Shown: piece by piece, positions 46,666 through 55,705 of the stretch
How positions within the stretch are numbered: the first letter of the stretch is position 1
How the letters are laid out: each line of letters starts with the position of its first letter
Source: Palsa-506 sp963755815
GTDB taxonomy: Bacteria > Actinomycetota > Actinomycetes > Streptosporangiales > Streptosporangiaceae
Assembly: GCA_963755815.1 (NCBI GenBank)
Contig: CAVWLF010000019.1
Span: 12,160-76,159, forward strand
Reading direction: 5' to 3'
Length of the DNA: 64,000 nucleotides
The notes under the pieces: model-generated
What the model was told of the DNA's origin: nothing
The model's input: only the letters and a program-made list of their open reading frames with translations
Databases searched by the model: none
Program-made: the position numbers and the translations under genes

Positions 46666-47918
46666 TCATGGCGGCGCGCCAAGCCGCGCGCGGCAGGCTG
46701 CGGCGATATCACCGATATCGACCTGCTGGAGAATCAGCTCGTGCGCGGTGGTCCTCCGGGTTGATCGTCCGCAGCACCCGCTCATAGGCACGCCGCGCGG
46801 CCGGCACGTCGCCCAGCGCGTCGTGGGCGCGGCCCAGCGTGAACGCCGCGAGCGAGAACGTCGGGTCGGCGTACAGTGCCCGGCGGAGCGCGGCCACCGC
46901 TTGCTCCGGCTCGCCCGCCTCCAGCGTGACCAGCCCCCGGACGAAATGCGCGTCGGCGTCCAGCGGGTTGTCGGCGAGCAACGACGCCACCTGCGCGAGG
47001 GCATCGCCCCGGTCGCTCTTGTCCGCGGCATCCAGCGCGGCCGCCAGCCGCTGCTCGCGCGAGAGCGCCGGCTGGCGCCCGGGCGGCCGGCGGCGCGGTC
47101 CCGTCCTCCCGGCCGCCCCGGCTGGACGGCTCCGGCCGCGGGAGCCGCCGGGACGGCCGGCCGCGGCGTGATCCGCATGAGGGCATCCGCCGCCCCCAGC
47201 ACCAGCAGGCCGCCGGGGCGCAGCGACCGCTGCAGCGACTCGATCACCTGGGCCGCCAGCGGCGGCTCGAAATAGATGAGCACATTCCGGCAGACGACGA
47301 GGTCGAAGGCGGCTTCGCCGGGCGGCGGGAACGCGCCGCGGGCGAGATTGTGCCGGCGGAAGCGGACTAGCCTGCGCAGGCGCTCCCCGACGAGATAGCC
47401 GCCGTCGGCCTGCCGGCCGAAGTAGCGACTGCGCGACGACGCCGCTAGCGCGCGTACCGCCCGCTCGCTGGTACAGGCCGGCGCCGGCCGCGGCGATGGC
47501 GGCAGCTGAGATGTCCGTTCCCAGCACGTCGACCGGGGCACTGACCGGGGCGAACGCCTGGTCGGCGAGCAGCGCCAGCGTGTACGCCTCCTCCCCGGTC
47601 GCGCATCCTGCGCTCCAGACGCGGATGGCCCCCGGCCCGGCCGCGCGGGCCAGCCGGAGCAGGCCGTGCCATCCGATCGCCTCGAGCTGGCCGCCATCCC
47701 GGGCGAAGGTCGTCTCCTGCACCGTCACCTCGTCGATCAGCCGGTCGATGCAGACCGCGGCGGCGGCCCGGATCCGAGATCGCGCGCAGGAATGCGCCCG
47801 GGTCGGTTCCCGGCGCCACCCGGCGCAGGGCGGCGCGAAGAGCGGCCTGGCGCGCGGCCGGCCAGGCGATCCCCGTCTCCGCCCGGACCAGTTCCGCGAT
47901 CTCGGCCAGGGGGTTCAC
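46666..47918 (-). CDS. cheR: CheR-type methyltransferase with C-terminal TPR (frameshifted)
   Basis: The start MNPLAEIAELVRAETGIAWP is typical of the CheR N-terminal domain. The SAM-binding domain has RVWSAGCATGEEAYTLALLA, VDVLGTDIS and AFDLVVCRNVLIYFEPPLAA. TPR-like helices follow at the C-terminus (DADAHFVRGLVTLEAGEPEQ, FSLAAFTLGRAHDALGDVPA), as in CheR proteins of Wsp-type systems. The frame changes near 47780, 47450, 47100 and 46730, and the protein continues each time. CheR methylates glutamates of the chemoreceptor. Its ATG overlaps the CheB stop by four bases. Confidence 0.82.
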
Positions 47919-48970
47919 CAGATACCCAGCTGCGGCTCGTGGCTCAGGGCCAGCAGCGAGGCGGCAATCTCGCTGGGGGACAGCACAGCCCCGACCCCGA
48001 GATCGATCGCCGCCTGCGGCATCCCGTAGACCGCCGACGACTCCCGGTCCTGGGCGATCGTCAGCCCGCCGCGCGCGCGTACCGCAGCCGCGCCGGCCGC
48101 GCCGTCGGTGCCCATGCCGGACAGGACGACCGCGACGCCGGTCCGGCCGGCGACCGCGGCGACGCTCTCGAACAGGACATCACCGGACGGGCGATGCTGG
48201 CCGGCGACAGCGCGCCGGTCGAGGTGCATCCGGCCGGTCACGGTCAGCTTGAGATGCGCGCCGGCCGGCGCGATCCACGCCCCGGGCAGGCCATCGCCCC
48301 GCTGCTGGCGATAGCGACGCGCAGCCGCACCGTATGGTCGAGCCACTCGGCCAGGCCCTCGGCGAACCCGGTGCCAATGTGCTGCACGACCAGGACCGGG
48401 ATCGGGTAGCCGGCCGGGAGCGCTCCCAGCAGGTAGGCCAGGATCTGCGGCCCCCCCGTTGACGCGCACACGCCGATCACAGCGGCCCGGCGGGCGCGAT
48501 AGGCCCCGCTCGGCCCGGCCCTGAGCTCGGGCGCGCAGATGCCGGATCACGCGGGCCCGGCTGAGCACCTTGACCCGCTGCCGGAAGGCGGCCGCCCCGC
48601 CGCCGGCCGGATCGCGCAGGTCGAGGTGGTCCTTGGCGATGGCATCGAGCGCTCCGGCCGCGAGCGCCGCTGCCGCCCGCCCGCTGCTGGCACTGACGCG
48701 GGCGGAGAGCACCAGGATCGGCAGTGGCTGCGAGCTCATGATTTCATCGATGGCCGTGAGCCCGTCCATGCCGGGAAGCTCAAGATCCATGATCACGAGA
48801 TCCGGCCTGATGCTGGGCAGGGCAGCTATGGCCGCGCTGGCGGTGGCGCAGACCGCGGCGACCGTGATCTCTCCGCCGTAGCTGAGTACCCGGGTCAGCG
48901 CGGCCGCGTACACGCGGGAGTCGTCGCAGACCAGCACGCGCGTCGCGGCGCCGCCGCGGTCACTGGCCAA
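47915..48970 (-). CDS. cheB: CheB-type protein-glutamate methylesterase (frameshifted)
   Basis: The receiver domain (RVLVCDDSRVYAAALTRVLS, phospho-Asp in DLVIMDLELPGMDG) is followed by the methylesterase domain. Its catalytic Ser is in VCASTGGPQILAYLLG, His in VLVVQHIGTGFAEGLAEWLD and Asp in SGMGTDGAAGAAAVRARGG. The stretch from about 48540 to 48290 is out of frame, with the correct residues in another frame; the two indels compensate. The assumed start is TTG at 48970, overlapping the hybrid CheA stop. CheB removes methyl groups from the receptor when phosphorylated. Confidence 0.84.
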   Translation of the reverse strand: MASDRGGAATRVLVCDDSRVYAAALTRVLSYGGEITVAAVCATASAAIAALPSIRPDLVIMDLELPGMDGLTAIDEIMSSQPLPILVLSARVSASSGRAAAALAAGALDAIAKDHLDLRDPAGGGAAAFRQRVKVLSRARVIRHLRARAQGRAERGLSRPPGRCDRRVRVNGGAADPGLPAGSAPGRLPDPGPGRAAHWHRVRRGPGRVARPYGAAARRYRQQRGDGLPGAWIAPAGAHLKLTVTGRMHLDRRAVAGQHRPSGDVLFESVAAVAGRTGVAVVLSGMGTDGAAGAAAVRARGGLTIAQDRESSAVYGMPQAAIDLGVGAVLSPSEIAASLLALSHEPQLGIW

Positions 48971-51089
48971 CGAGCCGCTCGACGGTGGCTAGCATGGCCT
49001 GCTGATCGAAGCCTGATTTTGCCATATAGGCGTCCGCGCCAGCCTCGACTCCCTTGCGCATGTCCTCCTCGGACCCGTGCGAAGTGACGATGACGACCGG
49101 CAGCGACGCGCGCGCCGGGTCGGCGCGGATCGCGCGGGTCAGCCCGAGCCCGTCCAGCTCGGGCATCTCCAGGTCGGTGACAACGAGCGCGATCTGGGGA
49201 TCGCTGATCGAGGGCCCGAAGCGCGTCACGCCCGTCGCGCGCGGTCACGACGGCGTAGCCGGCCGCCTCGAGAACGTTGCGCTGCAGTTCCCGGACGGTG
49301 AATGAGTCTTCGACCACCAGGACCCTGGTCGGGGCCGGGCCGGCCGTCACCTTGGCCGCGGCCGGGCCGGTCACCGTCCGGCGCGGTCATCCCGGCGGCC
49401 CGCCGGCGACTCTGGGTGAGCATCGCCGGATTGATGAGCAGCGCGATCCGGCCGTCGCCGAGGATGGCTGTGCCGAGGTATCCCTCGATGCCGCCGAAAA
49501 GCGGGCTGAGGGGCTTGATCACGACCTCCTCGGCGCCCAGCATGGCGTCGCAGGCCGCCACGGCGCGGCGGCCGCCGGCGTCGATGACCAGCGCAGGCGA
49601 TCGGTCCGGCAGCGGCGGTGCGCGCGCGCCCACGAGTTCGGCGACGTCAGCTACCGGCAGCGCCCGCCCGCGTACCTCCAGGACGGCCCGGCCTTCCAGC
49701 GTGAGCTGCTGGGTCACCGTGACGACCTCTTCCGCCACCACCAGCGGCACGCCATAGACCGTCCCGCCACGTTCGAAGAGCAGGGCTTCGAGCAGCGCCA
49801 GCGCCAGCGGAAGCAGCAGGATGACTTCCATGCCCTGGCCGGGCTCGCTGCGGATCTCCAGGATGCCGCCCATTGACTGCACGTAGCTCTTGACCGCGTC
49901 GAGGCCGACGCCGCGCCCGGCGAGATCGGTCACTTCCCGGGCCGTCGAATACCCGGCGCGGGCGAGCACCCCGGCGAGCGACCCGGCCCGCCTGGCCTCA
50001 GCGGCTACCTCCGGCGAGACCCCCCGGCCGTCGTCGGCGACGACGATCTCGACCAGGCTGCCGCGTGGCACGGCCCGGACCTCCAGCCGGCCGCGGGCGG
50101 GCTTCTGCGCACGCGCACGCTCCGGCGGAGACTCAATGCCGTGGATCACGGCATTGCGCAGCAGGTGAGCGAGCGGGTCGTACAGACTCTCCAGGATCAC
50201 GCGGTCAAGCTCGGTGTCAGCGCCCGTGACTACGAGTTCGACATCTTTCCCGGCGGCGACCGACAGATCCCGGACCGCGCGCGGCAGCCGGCGCGTGATC
50301 ACCGTGAGCGGGAGGGTCCGCATCCCGATCGCGGTGTCCTTGAGTTCGTCAAGCATGCGCTCGCTGTTGCTGAGCATGTCGGCGATGTCCCTGGACATCC
50401 GCGCCTCGCCGCCGAGCAAGTGCGCCAGCCGCCCCTGGTCCTGCATGATCTCACCGACCACGTCGAGCAGGCGATCGAGCTTCGCGGCCGGGACTCGCAG
50501 CGGGGGCCGCTGCGCCGCCGGGCGGTGGGCTTCCGGGTCCGGCTCATGGGTGCCCTGGCCAGGCCGGCTCGGCTGGCCTGCGCCGTCGGCCGGCCCTATG
50601 CCCTCGGCTGGGACTATGCCCTCGGCTGGGACTGCGGTGCCGGCTGGCACCGCTCCGCCGGCTGCAGCTGCTGTTCCGCCGGCTGGTACTCGCGGCGCCG
50701 GGCGGCCCGGCTTCGCCGCCGGTCAGCATCGCCATGCTCGCGGCGAGGTCTCGGAGGAGGTCATCGACGGGCTCGCCCGCCCCGGTGACCTGCGCGCGCA
50801 GCACGGTGACCGCGCGCAGCAGCGGCGCCGCGAGGGCAGGCGGGAAGACTCCGGTGCCGCGCACGCCCGCCAGCACGTCCTCGACGGCGTGCGCGAGTGC
50901 GCGGATGTCGTCGAGGCCGAGCATCCCGGCCGCGCCCTTGATGGTGTGCGCGTTGCGGAACAGCGAGTCCACCGAATCGGCACCCGCGTTCCCCGACTCG
51001 ACGGCCAGCAGCGACGTCTCCATCTGATCGAGCCGCTCCGCCGCCTCGTCCCGGAAGATATCGGTGAGCTCAGCGTCCAGATCGCTCAC
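48960..51089 (-). CDS. cheA: Hybrid CheA histidine kinase with C-terminal receiver domain (frameshifted)
   Basis: A GTG at 51089 begins an Hpt domain (phospho-His in LFRNAHTIKGAAGMLGLDDI). The dimerisation and kinase core follows with LLRNAVIHGIESPPER (N box), VVADDGRGVSPEVA and TDLAGRGVGLDAVKSYVQSM. A CheW-like regulatory domain (LLFERGGTVYGVPLVVAEEV) comes next, then a receiver (RVLVVEDSFTVRELQRNVLE, phospho-Asp in LVVTDLEMPELDG, end ADAYMAKSGFDQQAMLATVE). No CheY-binding P2 domain is evident. The frame shifts near 50690, 49385 and 49225, but the total is an exact 710 codons. It should phosphorylate CheB and probably the receiver-PIG-L protein. Confidence 0.83.
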
Positions 51090-51489
51090 TGCCGCGTCCT
51101 TCCAGCGAATCGAAAACCCGGGTCACGTCGATGATCCCGATGAAGTCCCCGCCGACGAGCGTGGCGCCGGTCAGCAGGTCGGACTCCGTCTCCTCGGTCG
51201 GATCCGGCAGTTCGCCCACCTCGCTGACCGCGTCGATGGCGAAGCCCGCGTGACGGCCGCCCGCCTCGGCGACCAGCAGGCGGACCGGCCGCGTGATCGC
51301 GTTGATGCCGAGCAGCAGCGCCAGGTCGACAACGGGCAGGATCTGGCCGCGCAGGTTCCGTACGCCGAGCATTTCCGGCCCCGCTCCCGGAATGGCCTGC
51401 ACCGCGCCAAGGTCGGCCACTTCGCGCACGTGCTCGACGGGCATCGCATACGCCTCCGAGCCGACACGCATCCGCACGTAGACGCTCAC
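51070..51489 (-). CDS. cheW: CheW-like coupling protein
   Basis: A GTG at 51489 overlaps the receptor gene's TGA (GTGA), so the two are translationally coupled. The 139-residue protein has the CheW fold with VSVYVRMRVGSEAYAMPVEH, then GAVQAIPGAGPEMLGVRNLR, GQILPVVDLALLLGINAI and the end GDFIGIIDVTRVFDSLEG. CheW links the receptor to CheA at the membrane. Its end overlaps the CheA start by 20 bases. Confidence 0.92.
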   Translation of the reverse strand: MSVYVRMRVGSEAYAMPVEHVREVADLGAVQAIPGAGPEMLGVRNLRGQILPVVDLALLLGINAITRPVRLLVAEAGGRHAGFAIDAVSEVGELPDPTEETESDLLTGATLVGGDFIGIIDVTRVFDSLEGRGSERSGR

Positions 51490-52934
51490 GGGCTGCTTTC
51501 GCCGTGGTCGTCGTGCAGGGTGTGCTCGAGCTCGTCGACCAGGCCGTCGAGGCGCTCGGCGGTGGCCAGCCACTGGGCCTGCTCGGCGGCCAGCGCCCCG
51601 GCCGACTCGCGGATCTGCTGAATCGCGGTATCCACCTGATCAGCCGCCGACTTCTGCTGCCCCGTGGCCAGGATCGAATCCGCCAGCATCGTCGCCGTCG
51701 AGGCCATCAGATCCCCCACCTCCCCCGCCTGCCGCGCGCCCTGCTCGGTGGCCAGGATCGTCGCGCCCGTCTCCTCCCGCACCCCCGCGATAATCACCGC
51801 GATCGACTCCGTCGACTGCACCGACCGCTCGGCCAGCTTCCGCACCTCCGCCGCCACCACCGCGAACCCCCGCCCCGCCTCCCCCGCCCGCGCCGCCTCA
51901 ATCGCCGCATTCAACGCCAGCAAATTCGTCTGCCCGGCAATATCGTTAATCAGCTCCAGAATCTCCCCGATCCGCCGCGTCCGCCCCCCCAAAGACAACG
52001 CCCGCGCCGCGATCGCCTCCACCGTCACCCGCATCTCGCCCATCATCAGCCCGGTGCGCTCCGCCGCCCCCGCCACCGCATGCGCATTCCCCGCAATCGA
52101 CCCCGCCGCCGCCGCCAGCTCCGCGATCGTCGCCGACGTCTGCGCCACCGCCGAGGACTGCGCCCCCGCCACCCCCGCCGCCGACGCCGCCGCCCGCCGC
52201 AACTCCCCCGTCACCTCCCCCAGAACCCCCGACACCGACCGCAACCGCGCCAGCAACCCCCCCAACCGCCGCAACGCCGACGTCAGCTCCCCCTCCCGCC
52301 CCCGCGCCCGCCGCAGCAACCCCAGCGCAAACACCGCGAACAACACCCCCGCCAAAACCGCCAGCAACGCCGCCGCCACCCCCACCACCAGCGCCTGACC
52401 ACCCGCCGCCGCCGCATCCGCCCGCGCCACCGCCCCGCGCTGGCCCTGCAGCCGGCCGAGCTGGCTCAGCGGTCCCAGGACAGTGGGTTCCTTGGCGTCC
52501 AGCCGGGCGTTCGCCCCGGTGTCACGCGCCAGTTTCGTGCCCGCCGTCTTCCGCAACTGGATGTACAGGGCCAGGAATGACCGGTTCGCCGCCGCGGCCT
52601 GCGCCCGGAAAAGTGCCTCGCCGGGCGGTTCGTCCCGGGCCAGCGTGGCCGCCGTGGCCGCGAACTGCGCCCCGGCCGCCCGGATTTCCAGTAGCACGTC
52701 CGGTGACGGAGTCAGGAGGTCCTCGCGCATCGCCTCGCGCTCGTGCCAGAACAGGCTGACCAGCGTGGCCGTGAGCACCGTCTCGCTGCGGGCGTCCAGC
52801 TGCGCGGCCGACCGGGACAACGCCACCTCATACCGCCAGATCGTCACCCCCACCGACGCCGCGATCACCGCCACCACCGCCACGCTCACCGCCGCCACGC
52901 GGCGCGCCGACTCCCAGTACCGCTCTCTCGCCAT
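51486..52934 (-). CDS. Methyl-accepting chemotaxis protein
   Basis: The ATG at 52934 follows AGGAG and gives 482 residues. A first membrane segment (VAAVSVAVVAVIAASVGVTI) leads into an extracellular helical domain of about 130 residues, then a second (ALVVGVAAALLAVLAGVLFA). The signalling domain has the hairpin tip EILELINDIAGQTNLLALNA followed by AIEAARAGEAGRGFAVVAAE, the kinase-contact sequence. Helices with methylation-type Glu/Gln flank it. The DNA from about 51640 to 52440 uses NNG codons (GCG, GGG, TTG, CGG) far more than its flanks, which suggests a different origin. It is the first gene of the chemosensory operon. Confidence 0.93.
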   Translation of the reverse strand: MARERYWESARRVAAVSVAVVAVIAASVGVTIWRYEVALSRSAAQLDARSETVLTATLVSLFWHEREAMREDLLTPSPDVLLEIRAAGAQFAATAATLARDEPPGEALFRAQAAAANRSFLALYIQLRKTAGTKLARDTGANARLDAKEPTVLGPLSQLGRLQGQRGAVARADAAAAGGQALVVGVAAALLAVLAGVLFAVFALGLLRRARGREGELTSALRRLGGLLARLRSVSGVLGEVTGELRRAAASAAGVAGAQSSAVAQTSATIAELAAAAGSIAGNAHAVAGAAERTGLMMGEMRVTVEAIAARALSLGGRTRRIGEILELINDIAGQTNLLALNAAIEAARAGEAGRGFAVVAAEVRKLAERSVQSTESIAVIIAGVREETGATILATEQGARQAGEVGDLMASTATMLADSILATGQQKSAADQVDTAIQQIRESAGALAAEQAQWLATAERLDGLVDELEHTLHDDHGESSP

Positions 52935-53095
52935 CCCCTGCGCGCTCCTGCCCCCATGGCACCGGGAAACCCCGCGGCGCCGCCCCTTGACTGCAGTACC
53001 TACCCAGTGACAGCGCAGGAGCACCACTTCGTTACTTTCTGCAACATTCGCTGATGTGGCCGGAGCCCGCCAGAACTCGCTGGAAGGATGTCCGC

Positions 53096-53806
53096 ATGGA
53101 TGATGCCGCTAGCGATCTGACCCGGAAGCTGAGCCGGCCGCAGGCCTCCGCTGCCGTCGCCGGCCTGGGCTGGCGATACGTGCTGGGGGGCTACCGGACC
53201 CTGGCGCGAGTGCCGTCGCTCGCCCGGGCGGCCGAAGTCAGCACGCAGGCCGTGGCCGCCTGCGGCGAGGCGGCCGGCCAGCATCTTCGCCTGGACGTCC
53301 GCCCCGACCTGGTGGCCTTGACCCTCCAGTCGGCCGCGGTCGCGGGCGTGACGCAGCAAGACGTCGTCCTGGCCCGGCGGATATCAGCGGCCCTCGCTGA
53401 ACTGGGCGTACCCACCAGCCCGGAGATCGGTCCCGGGGTGACCCGGTCGGTCCAGGCGCTGGAGATCGCGATCGACGCGATGGACATCGCCGCCATCCGC
53501 CCGTTCTGGAAGGCCGTGATGGGCTACGGCGACGAGACTGACGGCTCAGCCCCGGATGACGGGCTGATCGACCCGTTGTGGCAGGGACCGACTATCTGGT
53601 TCCAGCAGATGGACGTGCCGCGGACTCAGCGCAACCGGATCCATTTCGACGTGTCGGTGCCGCACGATGAGGCACCGCACCGGATACAGGCCGCGCTGGA
53701 TGCCGGCGGCGTGCTGGTATCGGATGCGGAGGCGCCCGCGTTCTGGCTGCTCGCCGATGCTGAGGGAAACGAGGCGTGCGTGACCACGTGGCAGGGGCGC
53801 GACTAG
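53096..53806 (+). CDS. VOC family protein with an N-terminal pterin-dehydratase-like domain
   Basis: The ATG at 53096 follows GGAAGGA. The 236-residue protein has two parts. Residues 1-105 (SRPQASAAVAGLGWRYVLGG, HLRLDVRPDLVALTLQSAAV) resemble a 4a-hydroxytetrahydrobiopterin dehydratase fold. Residues 115-236 (VQALEIAIDAMDIAAIRPFW, IWFQQMDVPRTQRNRIHFDV, FWLLADAEGNEACVTTW) are a glyoxalase-like VOC module. Such fusions are common in actinomycetes, with no defined substrate. It is divergent from the chemoreceptor operon and shares its promoter region. Confidence 0.85.
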   Translation: MDDAASDLTRKLSRPQASAAVAGLGWRYVLGGYRTLARVPSLARAAEVSTQAVAACGEAAGQHLRLDVRPDLVALTLQSAAVAGVTQQDVVLARRISAALAELGVPTSPEIGPGVTRSVQALEIAIDAMDIAAIRPFWKAVMGYGDETDGSAPDDGLIDPLWQGPTIWFQQMDVPRTQRNRIHFDVSVPHDEAPHRIQAALDAGGVLVSDAEAPAFWLLADAEGNEACVTTWQGRD

Positions 53807-53892
53807 CAGGCTCCGCGTGGTGCGGTCAGTGATGTCGCCGGGCAGCCCGCACGAGGTGCTCGGGGCTCAGGCGGCCTCGTCACAGGGCTGGG

Positions 53893-54867
53893 TCAGGATG
53901 CCGGTCCTGCCGTTTTGGTGGCGGGCGGAGGTGCCGGCTGAGCGGCCTGCTGGCCGGTGGCCTGGCCCTTGATGAACGCGGCGATCCGGTCATTCAGTTC
54001 ATCGATCCGGTTGAATCCGCCGTGGCTGCCGGGGACGACGGCGACTTCCGCGTGCGGCATGAGGCTTCCCCGCATGCGTGCCTGCGCTGGGGTGATGAGG
54101 GCGCTGCGCGCGCCGGTGACCAGCAGGACCGGCACGTCGATCGCGCGGAGTTCGTCGTCGGCGAGGACGCCGGGGGACTTCGGCTCGGCATGGTAGCCGC
54201 GGATGGCGGCCCACATGAGCGTCATCAGCTCCGGCTGCAGCATGGCCGGGCTGTCCAGCCACCGGGCGAGGCGGCGGCGCAGCGGCATCGGGGTCATCGC
54301 GGCCAGGCCGCTGATGGAGAGCCAGAACCAGAAGCGGGCGTCGACCCGGGTGAGCCCGGCCGGGTCCAGCAGCGTGATGGAGGCGACCCGCCCGGGCGCG
54401 CGGATCGCCTGGTTCATGGCAATCCAGCCGCCGTAGGAGAAGCCGACCAGGTGCGCCGGGCGGTCGCTGAGCTGGCCCAGGAGTTCGTCCAGCCAGGCGG
54501 CGCAGTTCTCCGGGGGGGTCATCAGGGCGCGCGCGACGCTGGGGTTCGGGTCGCCGGGCAGGTCGATCCCGTAGACCGGGCCAACTCCGGCGAGCGCCGC
54601 CACGTGCGGGAACCAGGCCGCGGCGTTGCCCCCGGCACCGGTGAGCAGCACGACCGGCGGGCCATCGGGATGCGGCCGGTAGGCGTGCACCCGCGTGGTG
54701 GCGGTGGCGGTCTCGATATCGAATTCCTCCCGCGGCTCCGGCCACAGCGCGAAGACCCGCTCGTAGGCGGCCAGGAACTTCTCCCGTGCCGCGTCGCTCA
54801 CCCACGATCCCGGCTCGCCCTCGGGCGCCAGGTCTGCTGCGCGGGTGATGCGCTTGATCCCGAGCAT
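53893..54867 (-). CDS. Alpha/beta-fold hydrolase
   Basis: The ATG at 54867 has GGAGG upstream at good distance. The 324-residue protein shows VVLLTGAGGNAAAWFPHVAA (oxyanion region), the nucleophile elbow VGFSYGGWIAMNQ, the acid region VPVLLVTGARSALITPAQAR and the His in VVPGSHGGFNRIDELNDRIA. It is cytoplasmic, of unknown substrate. It is divergent to a TetR gene across an operator-like palindrome, so the TetR protein very likely represses it. Confidence 0.92.
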   Translation of the reverse strand: MLGIKRITRAADLAPEGEPGSWVSDAAREKFLAAYERVFALWPEPREEFDIETATATTRVHAYRPHPDGPPVVLLTGAGGNAAAWFPHVAALAGVGPVYGIDLPGDPNPSVARALMTPPENCAAWLDELLGQLSDRPAHLVGFSYGGWIAMNQAIRAPGRVASITLLDPAGLTRVDARFWFWLSISGLAAMTPMPLRRRLARWLDSPAMLQPELMTLMWAAIRGYHAEPKSPGVLADDELRAIDVPVLLVTGARSALITPAQARMRGSLMPHAEVAVVPGSHGGFNRIDELNDRIAAFIKGQATGQQAAQPAPPPATKTAGPAS

Positions 54868-54899
54868 GTCCCTCATCCTCCGCACCGCTCAGCCCGCCA

Positions 54900-54927
54900 C
54901 TATGATGGTACGAGTGTATCATCATAG
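54900..54927. promoter_or_regulatory. TetR-type operator between divergent hydrolase and TetR genes
   Basis: CTATGATGGTAC, four bases GAGT, then GTATCATCATAG form a 28-base inverted repeat with 12-base arms and one mismatch per arm pair. It is the most AT-rich site nearby, lies 33 bases from the hydrolase start and 32 bases before the TetR start, and so covers both promoters. Confidence 0.85.
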
Positions 54928-54958
54928 GGGCGGCGGTGGACGAGGGTACGGTGGGCGG

Positions 54959-55675
54959 GTGCCGAGGCGGGTCGATCACCAGGAGCGGCGGCGGCAGATC
55001 GCGGACGCGCTGGTGCGGACGGCGGCCGTGCGCGGCCTGCATGCCACCGGGATGCGCGAGGTCGCGGCCGAGGCCGGCGTGTCCCTGCGGCTCGTCCAGT
55101 ACTACTTCGGCACCAAGGCGGAGCTCCTGCTGGCCGCCATGCAGCAGCTGGCCGCCCAGTTCAGCGACCGGGCTCTCGCGCGGATCCAGCGGATGAAGGA
55201 GCCAGGAAGCCCGGCCCGCCCGCGCGATGTTATTGCCGCCATCCTGACCGAGGCGCTGCCCGCCGACGACGAGCGGCGCACCTTCACCCTCGTCTACACG
55301 GCCTACCTGGCGCTGTCGCTGACCGATCCGGAGCTGGCGATCAGTCCCCTGGCCCGGAACTCAAGCATCGTGAGCGATGTGATCGCCGCCCAGCTGCGGG
55401 CGGCCCAGGCCGCCGGTGACATGCCCGGCCACCTGGACCCGGACCTGGAAGCCGTCACCCTGCTGACCATGTCCGCGGGCCTGGGCACGAGCGTCATGGC
55501 CGGCCAGTCCTCAGCCGCGCAGGCCCAGGCGGTCATCGACTACCACCTGCACCGCCTGTTCCCCGCAGCTTCGCCCGCGTCACGCCGGGCGCCCCTGAAG
55601 ACGCCGGCCACTGGCCCGGAAGTGCCGTCCAGCTCCACCTCGGCCGCTGCTGAGATCGTCCCGGGCCCGGGCTAA
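54959..55675 (+). CDS. TetR/AcrR-family transcriptional regulator
   Basis: A GTG at 54959 gives 238 residues. The N-terminal helix-turn-helix reads RRRQIADALVRTAAVRGLHA, TGMREVAAEAGVSLRLVQYY and FGTKAELLLAAMQQL, a clear TetR DNA-binding domain. The C-terminal ligand domain is of the BetI-like type (LTEALPADDERRTFTLVYTA, YLALSLTDPELA). The last 40 residues are a disordered Pro/Ser tail. It probably represses itself and the divergent hydrolase through the palindrome just upstream; the inducer could be the hydrolase substrate. Confidence 0.93.
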   Translation: MPRRVDHQERRRQIADALVRTAAVRGLHATGMREVAAEAGVSLRLVQYYFGTKAELLLAAMQQLAAQFSDRALARIQRMKEPGSPARPRDVIAAILTEALPADDERRTFTLVYTAYLALSLTDPELAISPLARNSSIVSDVIAAQLRAAQAAGDMPGHLDPDLEAVTLLTMSAGLGTSVMAGQSSAAQAQAVIDYHLHRLFPAASPASRRAPLKTPATGPEVPSSSTSAAAEIVPGPG

Positions 55676-55705
55676 CCTACGCACGGCCGGCGGACACTAT
55701 AGGAC

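Noticed and set aside
51504..52580. Plus-strand Pro/Arg/His-rich frame over the chemoreceptor
   Set aside because: It arises from the NNG codon bias of the MCP block; the antisense protein is low-complexity.
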